A DNA stretch of 21,532 bases from a virus. Below, piece after piece: positions 15,654 to 21,532 of this stretch (within the stretch, counting starts at the first letter, position 1; each line of letters opens with the position of its first letter). The translations under genes were made by a program, and so were the position numbers. Location of the stretch: IMG/VR virus record IMGVR_UViG_3300049846_001913, positions 1-21,532 of that record. One strand, written 5' to 3'. The notes beneath the pieces are model-generated. The model was not told the origin of the DNA. It worked only from the letters and a program-made list of their open reading frames with translations, and ran no database searches.

Positions 15654-15675
15654 CGAGTGTTAGGAGCCGTCAGGC

Positions 15676-16746
15676 TCAGGCGGTGTTGCCGTGGACGATG
15701 CCGGTCTTGCCGGTGATGTCACCGCGGAGTTGCGGGACAAGGATGGCCATGACCTTGAAGTTGATCTGCATACCGCCCTGCGATTCCCACTGAACCGTCG
15801 AGACGTCCATGCCGATAACCTCGCGGATGACATCCGCGGTCCACTGCACGAGCACCATCTGGTAGCCCGAGAGGTAGTCGAGCGACTCGACACCGTTGAT
15901 GCCCTGAATCTTGGCGATGCGCTCGCGCAGGGTGTTGTCGCCCTTGGCGTCCGAGTAGTCGGCGTCCAGGTAGGCGTCCCACGCGGTGCCCACGAACAGC
16001 ATCCAAGGACCGTAGTGGAGAGCGTCGATGCTCTTCTGGCGCATGTCCAGAACCTCGAGAACCGTGGTCTTCGGGGTCCAGCCGGTGGAGGCGGGGTTGG
16101 TGAGCACCTTGGTCAGGCGCGAGGGGAAGTTGACGAGGCCATAAATGAGGCCGCCGCCATACTGGAACCCGAGCGTGCCGATGGCGAGCTTCTCGGCCTC
16201 TTCCGCGACGCGGCGAGCGGCGAGCTCAGCGGTCGAGGTGTCGAGGGGAGAGCCGCCCTGGCGGGAGGCCATCACCTGACGGGCGCTGAAGGAGAAGTCC
16301 TTGTGAATCAGCGGGAGGGGCAGGTTGCTGAGCTCGAACACCGGGCGGTCGCCCTCGCTCTTGCGCAGGCCGTCCATGCTGATGGTCGCGCCGGAGATGT
16401 CGCTCTGGGTCTCGGTCTGGAGCACCGTGGACGCCATACCGTTCGGCATGGTGTAGGTGAGGCCACCAGCGCGGAGAGCGCCGACGAGCTTGAGGCGGGG
16501 CTTCGCGGCCGCCACGACGGCACGGTCCAACGTAATCCAGTCGTCCTTGCGGAGAGTGGCCACGGCGTTGGTCGTCGGGATGGCTTGGGGCTCGAACTTG
16601 CCGGTGGCGGGGTTGAGCGAGTTGATGGTGATGTAAGAACGTCCGTCCTTACCGATAAAGGGGCGCAGCGAGCCCGTGTCGAACTGGTTCTGCATGAGGG
16701 TCGCGGCGATGCTGCCCTGCGCCTGACCGTTGAGGATAAAGTCCAT
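15676..16746 (-). CDS. Major capsid protein
   Basis: A 356-residue protein with HK97-fold layout, directly after the decoration gene. The N-terminal arm (about 1-50) is polar and Asn/Gly-rich. Residues about 55-150 have long strands and helices (RKDDWITLDRAVVAAAKPRL). The spine-like helix is TAELAARRVAEEAEKLAIG near 177-195, followed by a Gly-rich stretch and the P-domain-like C-terminus (MQINFKVMAILVPQLRG) near the end. The ATG is preceded by a good AAGGA at 9-nt spacing inside a leader nearly identical to that of the decoration gene. Like other members lacking an N-terminal delta domain, it depends on a separate scaffold, here probably made from the protease gene. Confidence 0.85.
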   Translation of the reverse strand: MDFILNGQAQGSIAATLMQNQFDTGSLRPFIGKDGRSYITINSLNPATGKFEPQAIPTTNAVATLRKDDWITLDRAVVAAAKPRLKLVGALRAGGLTYTMPNGMASTVLQTETQSDISGATISMDGLRKSEGDRPVFELSNLPLPLIHKDFSFSARQVMASRQGGSPLDTSTAELAARRVAEEAEKLAIGTLGFQYGGGLIYGLVNFPSRLTKVLTNPASTGWTPKTTVLEVLDMRQKSIDALHYGPWMLFVGTAWDAYLDADYSDAKGDNTLRERIAKIQGINGVESLDYLSGYQMVLVQWTADVIREVIGMDVSTVQWESQGGMQINFKVMAILVPQLRGDITGKTGIVHGNTA

Positions 16747-16773
16747 GTTTTGGATTCCTTAGTTTACTGAGTT
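16744..16773 (-). repeat. Leader of the capsid gene, copy 1 of twin leaders
   Basis: On the minus strand this 30-nt stretch holds AACTCAGTAA, then TAAGGAATC and AAACATG, ending in the start codon. It matches the decoration leader at 26 of 30 positions without gaps. The Shine-Dalgarno core is AAGGA. Confidence 0.85.
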
Positions 16774-16800
16774 TGTTGTGGTTGAGGGTGAGTGGCGTGC

Positions 16801-17250
16801 TTACCAGATAAGCACGGGGATACGGGTGGCAACGGCACCACCGGCGGTGAGGTTGATGGCCTCCTTCGCCTCGCCCACGACGTCCTTCACGGTGACACCA
16901 GTGGCGACCGTGGTGTCCTTGATGAGCGTGCCGTCGCCCGCGCTGACCAGCTTGTCGCCGATGGCGATGTTCTGGCCCGCCTTGATGAAGGCAAAGATGA
17001 CGTCGCCGGGCTCGGCGCGGTGAATGGACACGATATCGTCGGCCGCGTAGGCGGTGTCGATGTCGCGTCCGCGGAGGGCGTCCTCCTTGGCGAAGGCTTT
17101 ACCCGAGAAGCCACCAGCGGTCGCGTGCTTGGCGACCTTGCCGGTGGAGGCGGTATAGAGCAGGTGTCCGGGCGTGAGCGCAGCCGAGGCCGGAGCCTCG
17201 TCGTGGTTATCGCCGTCACCGATTAGAACAATCTGGTTACGAGTAGGCAT
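16801..17250 (-). CDS. Head decoration (capsid stabilising) protein
   Basis: A 149-residue protein encoded directly before the capsid gene. The sequence pattern LTPGHLLYTASTGKVAKHAT, followed by EDALRGRDIDTAYAADDIVS and later IAIGDKLVSAGDGTL, is that of common phage decoration proteins, which bind the capsid lattice at local threefold axes after expansion. It ends RIPVLIW. The ATG has AAGGA at 9-nt spacing, and its leader is shared with the capsid gene, so both are probably expressed at similar high level. Confidence 0.82.
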   Translation of the reverse strand: MPTRNQIVLIGDGDNHDEAPASAALTPGHLLYTASTGKVAKHATAGGFSGKAFAKEDALRGRDIDTAYAADDIVSIHRAEPGDVIFAFIKAGQNIAIGDKLVSAGDGTLIKDTTVATGVTVKDVVGEAKEAINLTAGGAVATRIPVLIW

Positions 17251-17277
17251 GTTTCTGATTCCTTATGTTACTGAGTT
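17248..17277 (-). repeat. Leader of the decoration gene, copy 2 of twin leaders
   Basis: The same 30-nt arrangement as before the capsid gene: AACTCAGTAA, TAAGGAATC and AAACATG with four substitutions in the positions between. The rest of the 61-nt gap is also alike (CTCACC followed by CTCAGCAAC), so the two gaps may be duplicated copies. Confidence 0.85.
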
Positions 17278-17311
17278 ACGGTTGCTGAGTCTTGGAGGTG
17301 AGGGACGCGTG

Positions 17312-17794
17312 TTAGGCGTTCGCTTCCTTGCCGAAGTTCATGGTCGGGACCGGAAGGGCGGTCTCGGCGTTGGCGGTGGGAGCCGCACCACCCGCGTGGT
17401 TGGCGACAGGGGCGAGGCCGGCAAAGGCACCGGCGGCGGGCGCAGCGGAGGCGGCCGCGATGGCGGCGATGGACTCGAGCTGGTTGATGCTCAGGGCACC
17501 GAGAGCAGCGTCGTCCAGCGTGTTGGCCTTGTTCGCCTTGATGGTGGCGATGGCCTTGGCGCGGTTGGCGGTGAGCTGGGCCTTGCCGAACTCGAGGGCC
17601 GCACGGTCCTCGGCGTTGAGCTCGGGAGCCTTGGGGGCCTCGGGGACGACCGGCTTGGCGGTGGCCTTTTCGGCGTTGTTCTTGAGAGTCTCAAGGGTGC
17701 TCTCGGAGAGAGTCTCGAGCTCGGCACGATGTGCTTCGGTGTAACCCGAGGCAGCGTTGGCGATGAGGGCGGCGATGATGGCTGTCTTTTTCAT
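17312..17794 (-). CDS. Nested scaffold protein by internal start in the protease gene
   Basis: An in-frame ATG at 17792-17794 (Met339 of the protease fusion) begins MKKTAIIAALIANAASGYTE, giving a 160-residue protein ending at the same stop. A purine-rich AGAGAT lies just before it on the minus strand at a spacing of a few nucleotides, better than what precedes the full-length gene. The product is helical with coil-like Glu/Lys/Ala content (DRAALEFGKAQLTANRAKAI) and an Ala/Pro-rich tail ending NFGKEANA, as in capsid scaffolds. Phage lambda C and Nu3 use the same arrangement. The start has not been verified, so this remains a well-supported prediction. Confidence 0.68.
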   Translation of the reverse strand: MKKTAIIAALIANAASGYTEAHRAELETLSESTLETLKNNAEKATAKPVVPEAPKAPELNAEDRAALEFGKAQLTANRAKAIATIKANKANTLDDAALGALSINQLESIAAIAAASAAPAAGAFAGLAPVANHAGGAAPTANAETALPVPTMNFGKEANA

Positions 17795-18808
17795 GGTATC
17801 TCTGTGGGTTGTGGGTTGGGAGTTTGCGACAGGCGACTTCGTGACCTCTTTGTATTCAGTCACGCGAATCACTTCCGTCGGTTCACCTGTCAATACCGCC
17901 GGGGCTGCACCGTTGGTGGTATAGCTCTGGCGGTAAAGTTTTTGGTTCATCGAGTAGACGAACGTTCCGTCGGGGAAGACGTCGGTCACCCAGACGTCAA
18001 TGTAGGCACTGGGCGTGCTCGAGCCGGAAGCCTTTGCAGGCGCGAACTTCTCGCGCAGGGCCTTGTCGAGCTCGGAGCTGATTTGGTGGAAGGACTTCAC
18101 GTCGGCGTTGCCCACCAGTGCGCGGGTGTAAAGGGACTTCAGGTAGTCCTCGGTCACGCCTTCCAGCGGAATGGACAGGGCGTTGGCCTGATTGCGCAGG
18201 AGTCCGGCACCGTCCTCAAGGCTGCACGCGCCCTTCACGTCGGGGAGAATCGCCAGGTGGTCCGGGCGGTGGTTGCGCGCAATGGCTGTGTAGGCCTCGC
18301 CCTCCCAGACGCCCGGGGTCTCCTCGTTGTCGGTGAACACGCCGGTTGAGACCTCCATCATTTGGTTGGCTGTGATGCTCTTCATCACGCGAGGGTCGAT
18401 GGCGTTGGCGCGGGTAGGCTCAATCCAGGCCTCAGCGGTGAGGCGGCCGAGCTTGTCGCACTTGGCGTTCATAATGACGCCTATCTTGTGGGTGTCGATA
18501 ACCTTGGGCTCGCAGGCGCTCACGCCCTTGCCGTTGATGACGGGGTGGTAGACCACGACGGGCTTGTGGTTCCATACCATCGGGGTCTTGGCGAGCTCCT
18601 CCGCGGGATAGTAGAGAGCACCGCCGGAGCCGTTGTGAACACCCTCGACCATCATAACCATCGGCACGACCACGAAGTCGCGGCCTTCCATCTTGTCGTT
18701 TCGCACCAGCTTGGCGCGGTTGGTTGTGAGGATGCCCTGTAGAGCAGGTGCTGCGGTGCCGTGATTGAGCACCAGGGTTGTGGGTTTTGCTTTGGTTTGC
18801 TTGCGCAT
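17312..18808 (-). CDS. Prohead protease (DUF2213-type) fused to scaffold
   Basis: A 498-residue protein. Residues about 40-205 form a DUF2213-like prohead protease domain: HNGSGGALYYPAEELAKT (58-75), the strand MVWNHKPVVVYHP (77-89), then EVSTGVF (152-158) with a candidate serine at S154, and ARNHRPDHLAILPDVKGAC (177-195), with candidate catalytic histidines. Residues about 268-322 are a small beta domain (YIDVWVTDVFPDGTFVYSMN). Residues 339-498 are Ala/Glu/Lys-rich, predicted helical and low in aromatic residues, like a delta or scaffold domain. It directly precedes the decoration and capsid genes. It has no Shine-Dalgarno sequence and sits just after a terminator-like hairpin. Confidence 0.84.
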   Translation of the reverse strand: MRKQTKAKPTTLVLNHGTAAPALQGILTTNRAKLVRNDKMEGRDFVVVPMVMMVEGVHNGSGGALYYPAEELAKTPMVWNHKPVVVYHPVINGKGVSACEPKVIDTHKIGVIMNAKCDKLGRLTAEAWIEPTRANAIDPRVMKSITANQMMEVSTGVFTDNEETPGVWEGEAYTAIARNHRPDHLAILPDVKGACSLEDGAGLLRNQANALSIPLEGVTEDYLKSLYTRALVGNADVKSFHQISSELDKALREKFAPAKASGSSTPSAYIDVWVTDVFPDGTFVYSMNQKLYRQSYTTNGAAPAVLTGEPTEVIRVTEYKEVTKSPVANSQPTTHRDTMKKTAIIAALIANAASGYTEAHRAELETLSESTLETLKNNAEKATAKPVVPEAPKAPELNAEDRAALEFGKAQLTANRAKAIATIKANKANTLDDAALGALSINQLESIAAIAAASAAPAAGAFAGLAPVANHAGGAAPTANAETALPVPTMNFGKEANA

Positions 18809-18831
18809 GTTAGGTAGTGGTCAAAAAGAAA

Positions 18832-18856
18832 GGAGCCCCTCTTTTGGAAGGGCTCC
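18832..18856 (-). terminator. Terminator-like hairpin upstream of the protease gene
   Basis: On the minus strand GGAGCCC (18850-18856) pairs with GGGCTCC (18832-18838) around an 11-nt loop, and TTTCTTTTTG follows immediately (18822-18831). That is a good intrinsic terminator inside the late operon, only some 13 nt before the protease start. Confidence 0.78.
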
Positions 18857-18876
18857 GTTGTTCGGTCGCCTTGGTT

Positions 18877-18893
18877 CTTCGCGACATGCGAAG
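18877..18893 (-). repeat. Small perfect hairpin in the gap before the protease gene
   Basis: CTTCGC and GCGAAG (18877-18882 and 18888-18893) form a 6-bp stem with a 5-nt loop in the 113-nt gap at 18809-18921. The gap holds no gene and no convincing promoter. With the next hairpin it makes a structured region before the protease start. Confidence 0.45.
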
Positions 18894-18921
18894 TCTCGGC
18901 GGCAGATTCAAGTCCAATACT

Positions 18922-19113
18922 CTATCCGGGCAAGGGCGGCATCTTCACCGACTCCTCCCGAACAACCCGCACAAGACGTCCTTCCTGGAACTCAAACGAG
19001 AGCTTGCCGAAGGTCTTCTCAGACTGGAATCGGGCGACTTCATGAGCTGCCCACGCCATGTCTCGGGCGTGGTTGGATGCGGGTGCCTTGGCGGGTTGTT
19101 CGGGTGCTGGCAT
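18922..19113 (-). CDS. Small protein of unknown function
   Basis: A 63-residue protein with a polar Ala/Pro N-terminus and an amphipathic C-terminal half (EKTFGKLSFEFQEGRLVRVV), the kind of short strand-rich protein common in phage head modules. The ATG follows the upstream TAA after 12 nt without a Shine-Dalgarno sequence. No family is recognised. Being in the same frame-tight operon and ending just before the hairpin gap supports it as real. Confidence 0.5.
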   Translation of the reverse strand: MPAPEQPAKAPASNHARDMAWAAHEVARFQSEKTFGKLSFEFQEGRLVRVVREESVKMPPLPG

Positions 19114-19125
19114 GGCTTAGGAGGG

Positions 19126-19530
19126 TTAAGGGCTTGGGCGGGCAGGGACGGAGGGTTGGGCAAGCTGGACGGTTGGGCGTGGGAGCAGGACGTAACGCTC
19201 CATCAGCTTGGGGGCGACCGGCTCGCCGCTCTTTAGCAGGGTGGTCACGTGCTCGTCGAGTCCCTCCAGCGTCTCCTGACGAGAGATGAGTTCGCTGAAT
19301 ACCTTCAGCTTCTCGCCCATCTCCTGGTAGGCTGCGCAGAGTTCCGTGAACACCATGGCGAGTGCGTCCAGGCCTTCGGACGAAGCGGCGATGGCGGCGA
19401 CGAGGTCGGCGCGACGCTGGGCTATCTCCTCAGGCGTCACACCAAGCCTGCGCGCCAAGACCTCGTCGTGGACTGGTCCGGGCGAGCGAATGATGGCCGA
19501 GTCGTCTGATACGGTGAATGGGCAGCTCAT
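19126..19530 (-). CDS. Helical protein of unknown function in the head module
   Basis: A 134-residue protein, mostly helical. It contains an HTH-like stretch (DEVLARRLGVTPEEIAQRRA, residues about 22-41) followed by long helices (AIAASSEGLDALAMVFTELC and EMGEKLKVFSELISRQ). The C-terminus is Pro-rich. The HTH-like stretch alone does not prove DNA binding: it could be a packing motif. The ATG at 19530 lies one nt after the MazG-like stop. A longer in-frame reading upstream would overlap the MazG-like gene and gives a Ser/Thr/Arg-rich nonsense-like leader. Confidence 0.55.
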   Translation of the reverse strand: MSCPFTVSDDSAIIRSPGPVHDEVLARRLGVTPEEIAQRRADLVAAIAASSEGLDALAMVFTELCAAYQEMGEKLKVFSELISRQETLEGLDEHVTTLLKSGEPVAPKLMERYVLLPRPTVQLAQPSVPARPSP

Positions 19531-19531
19531 C

Positions 19532-20140
19532 TTAGTAAGCCTTGCCCCCGTGCTTATAGGAGCGGGTCTTGTTCCGCTCAGCCTTGGCGTAGATGGCGTG
19601 CACCACGCGCAGGTTGTTTCCGGCGGCGAGGTCCAGGATGCGAATGACCGTGTCGGCGAGTTCGGCTTCGAGGCCTGAGAACTCCGGCACCTTGTCGTCC
19701 GGCGGGTTGCCAGCGCGGTCGGCTTCGAGGCCCTCGGAGAGCTCGCTGTGCATAAGCGCAATCGCTTCGCCGACGTTGCGCTTCGCCGCCTTGGCTACCT
19801 GTTGGGCGACTTCCGGCGGGAGCGCCACCTTGCCCTTCTCGAGGGTCTGGAGGAGGTCGGCATACCACTTCGGCGTCTCCCACCAACCGCTACGAACCGC
19901 GGTGTTGTGGATGTCGGTCTGCAGGTAGAGGAGGTTGGCCTTGCCCCGCTCGTTGCAGACCTTGCGCAGCTCCTCCACTTCGAGGGCAAGGTTGAGGGCG
20001 TCGTCGTAGGTTGCTTTCAGGGCCGCTTGAAAGTCAGGCGGGGGCGTTGGGGGCTCTTGCGCGGGGGAGGCAGCAAGGGACAGGAGCGTCTGCACTTGGG
20101 CGAGACGCTGGTTCACGGCGGACAGGTTGTTCGGTGTCAT
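19532..20140 (-). CDS. MazG-like nucleotide pyrophosphohydrolase
   Basis: A 202-residue, mostly helical protein. The C-terminal half has the MazG-type metal-binding signature: ExxE at E133/E136 (ALMHSELSEGLEADR) and ExxD at E160/D163 (EAELADTVIRILD), separated by 23 residues, within the usual 12-28. It ends AIYAKAERNKTRSYKHGGKA, the usual tail of phage and bacterial MazG-like proteins, and DIHNTAVRSGWWE (around 76-88) is the typical N-terminal helix. Such enzymes hydrolyse nucleoside triphosphates to monophosphate and pyrophosphate, and phage forms are proposed to act on the nucleotide pool. The ATG at 20140 is chosen because the 55 residues upstream are Pro/Arg-rich and overlap the previous gene. 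Confidence 0.8.
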   Translation of the reverse strand: MTPNNLSAVNQRLAQVQTLLSLAASPAQEPPTPPPDFQAALKATYDDALNLALEVEELRKVCNERGKANLLYLQTDIHNTAVRSGWWETPKWYADLLQTLEKGKVALPPEVAQQVAKAAKRNVGEAIALMHSELSEGLEADRAGNPPDDKVPEFSGLEAELADTVIRILDLAAGNNLRVVHAIYAKAERNKTRSYKHGGKAY

Positions 20141-20165
20141 GGTTTGGTAGGACCGAGCGGGATGC

Positions 20166-20450
20166 TCAGTAAATGATGGGCTGCTTCTTGGAGTCCAGGG
20201 CGGGTGCCGGTTTGGGCTCAGGGTCCGGCTCAAGAACAACGGCACCCAGAATCTCCGCCGCCTTGGCGTTCCAGCTGGAAGGTGTGGGCCAGTATTGCCC
20301 GCCAAGTCGGGCCTCCAGGACAGTCCCCAAGACGGACTCTATGCGTCGGGCTTGGCCGATACTGGTGTCGTCGTCGGAACTGACACGTATGGTGCGCTCG
20401 CTGAGCTCTGCCGTCACCTTGTCGGCTCCGTAAAAGAATTCGATTTTCAT
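20166..20450 (-). CDS. Small unknown protein after the head-morphogenesis gene
   Basis: A 94-residue protein beginning MKIEFFYGADKVTAELSERT. The first 45 residues look like an alternating beta/alpha fold, then a region with several Trp/Tyr residues (EARLGGQYWPTPSSWNAKAA) and a Pro-rich tail ending QPIIY. No family is recognised. The chosen ATG at 20450 starts 4 nt after the upstream stop, while earlier in-frame starts lie within the upstream gene. AGGGA lies nearby, within the end of the previous gene. Confidence 0.55.
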   Translation of the reverse strand: MKIEFFYGADKVTAELSERTIRVSSDDDTSIGQARRIESVLGTVLEARLGGQYWPTPSSWNAKAAEILGAVVLEPDPEPKPAPALDSKKQPIIY

Positions 20451-20454
20451 ATTC

Positions 20455-21532
20455 TTATTTTCCCTGAAGTTGCTCAAGCAGGAAGGTGAAGTATTCGGGG
20501 TCCTTCTCGGCAAACCCAAGAGGGTCCCGGACTAGGCGCTCAATCCCAGTGGTGAGGAGCTCCGTCCCTAGGCTGATACCATAGTCCTTTCCAGAGTAGG
20601 GGTCGCCACCGCGTAGCTTCCACTCGTCCTCGAAAGCGCGCTCTATCGGAGGGCCGTCGTAGGCCTTGATACCAGTGAGCTTGGATAACGGTGCCGCGGG
20701 CATGCCCCCAGCCCGCTTCTTCAGGAACTCCTTGGACGCTTTGGATATCTCGTAGTATCGGAACTCCAAATCGTGCGTGATTTCATGCAGCATTGTCGAC
20801 TCGGAGTCCTCTATTGAGAGTTCGATTCCCCTGAACTGGTTGTAGTTGGCGCGAACATCCCGACCTCCCACGCGCACCTCGGTATACGCTTTCGGGTGCC
20901 TGTCCTTTGAAATCAGTTTGGTGACCCTCTCCTCCGTCTTAGTCCAGCGCTCGCGCACGGCGTTCACCTGTGATTGCCGAACACCCTTGTCGTAGCGGAA
21001 GGTGGCAGTGTTGCGCCACTCAGCCCTATCCTCGACGGGCACCTCTATCAAGTGCATCAGCTCGGCTCTGCGTTTGTCCTCCGCCGCCCGCAGCACACCC
21101 AAGGCCTCGTTCTCGTGCTCCCAGAGTGGGCGTCCATCTATGGCCTTTCGTCCGTAAATGGCGGCGGTCTCTTTAGACTCCTGCTCGTATAGAGCGTCGC
21201 GGAGTTTTTCGTATTCAGCCGGAAAGTCCTGCCCCAGCCTGCGTTTTGTGGAGATGTCGTATTTACGGTCCAGCTCCCGAACCTGGGCTGCATACTTTTC
21301 TCGGACCTTCATCGCCTCATTCTGCTCCGCCGTGACTTTGTCTTGGATGGCCTTTAGGGACTCGCGAGCCCTTTTGATTTCGTCTGTTGGGTTCTTCAGT
21401 GCCTCGATGACGGCCTTTGCCCGCTCTGTTGGTGTCTTGGGAACCTTGGCTTCCGCCTTGGGAGGTGTCGGGGCTGGTGGGACCACCACGGGAACCGGCA
21501 CAACAACCGGCGGAGGCGGGGGAGTGACGGGA
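20455..21532 (-). CDS. Head-morphogenesis protein with metallopeptidase-like C-terminus (5' end outside window)
   Basis: The open frame runs off the right edge, 358 codons visible. The part nearest the edge is Pro/Val-rich and low in complexity, followed by Lys/Glu-rich helices (VREKYAAQVRELDRKYDIST) as in minor head proteins. The C-terminal third has HEITH, a HExxH zinc motif (20773-20787), and a later Glu in TELLTTG, a layout like gluzincin-type metallopeptidases. The C-terminal sequence DPYSGKDYG, then GIERLVRDPLGFAEKDPEYF, matches the tail region I know from phage minor head proteins of the SPP1 gp7/Mu gpF kind. It is likely internal to the capsid. Whether the fold is active as a protease is not known. 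Confidence 0.78.
   Translation of the reverse strand, partial: PVTPPPPPVVVPVPVVVPPAPTPPKAEAKVPKTPTERAKAVIEALKNPTDEIKRARESLKAIQDKVTAEQNEAMKVREKYAAQVRELDRKYDISTKRRLGQDFPAEYEKLRDALYEQESKETAAIYGRKAIDGRPLWEHENEALGVLRAAEDKRRAELMHLIEVPVEDRAEWRNTATFRYDKGVRQSQVNAVRERWTKTEERVTKLISKDRHPKAYTEVRVGGRDVRANYNQFRGIELSIEDSESTMLHEITHDLEFRYYEISKASKEFLKKRAGGMPAAPLSKLTGIKAYDGPPIERAFEDEWKLRGGDPYSGKDYGISLGTELLTTGIERLVRDPLGFAEKDPEYFTFLLEQLQGK

Noticed and set aside
15691-16770. Long open frame on the plus strand opposite the capsid gene
   Set aside because: It is the mirror of a high-GC coding gene. The protein is Gly/Val/Arg-rich with no recognisable domain, while the minus strand reads as a clear capsid protein.
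17174-18349. Long open frame on the plus strand opposite the protease gene
   Set aside because: Gly/Val/Leu-rich shadow of the protease-scaffold gene with no motif, no start site and no operon context on that strand.
18809-18921. Promoter in the gap before the protease gene
   Set aside because: TTGAAT is found at a plausible distance from a poor CATGTC, but no real -10 element is present, so no promoter is called.
1-21532. tRNA genes, CRISPR arrays, insertion sequences, attachment sites
   Set aside because: No cloverleaf-like tRNA, no regularly spaced repeats, no transposase or integrase and no repeated att-like core were seen on reading both strands.

Overview
The window is a piece of a tailed double-stranded DNA phage genome (or prophage), at high G+C (about 60% by eye). 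It carries almost the whole late virion module on the minus strand and the end of a short plus-strand operon at the left edge. I see no tRNA, rRNA, CRISPR array, insertion sequence, integrase or repressor. Reading the minus strand from right to left, the gene order is that of an HK97-type siphovirus: head-morphogenesis protein with a metallopeptidase-like domain (5' end beyond the right edge), a small unknown gene, a MazG-like pyrophosphohydrolase, two small unknown genes, a DUF2213-type prohead protease with a nested scaffold, head decoration protein, major capsid protein, a small linker-rich protein, a DUF115-like enzyme, head-tail connector, head closure, HK97 gp10-like protein, tail terminator-like protein, tail tube, tail chaperones G and G-T, tape measure, four tail-tip or receptor-binding proteins, an unknown protein and three membrane proteins that look like a lysis cassette without an endolysin. 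There is no sheath or contractile baseplate gene, so a long non-contractile tail is inferred.

At the left edge the plus strand holds the 3' end of an SbcC/SMC-like ATPase, a small Trp-rich membrane protein and a class I SAM-dependent methyltransferase. This operon ends at a clear intrinsic terminator near 1107-1141 and converges on the late operon, so the boundary between the two gene blocks lies at about 1042-1195.

The late operon is tightly packed, with many ATGA or TGATG stop/start overlaps. Clear Shine-Dalgarno sequences stand before only a few genes: decoration protein, major capsid protein, tail tube and the LamG fibre. Decoration and capsid genes share a nearly identical 30-nt leader. 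Expression also seems tuned by two hairpins inside the operon: one with a T-rich tail just before the protease gene and one just after the capsid gene. Two recoding or overprinting devices are well supported: a -1 frameshift site (A AAA AAC plus a 10-bp stem-loop) joining the tail chaperones G and T, and an in-frame internal start that would give a free scaffold from the 3' part of the protease gene.

The host cannot be named from the sequence. High G+C together with sparse Shine-Dalgarno use would fit lineages such as Verrucomicrobia, but this is only an inference. A spanin-like lipoprotein with an L-A-A-C lipobox implies a Gram-negative (diderm) host.
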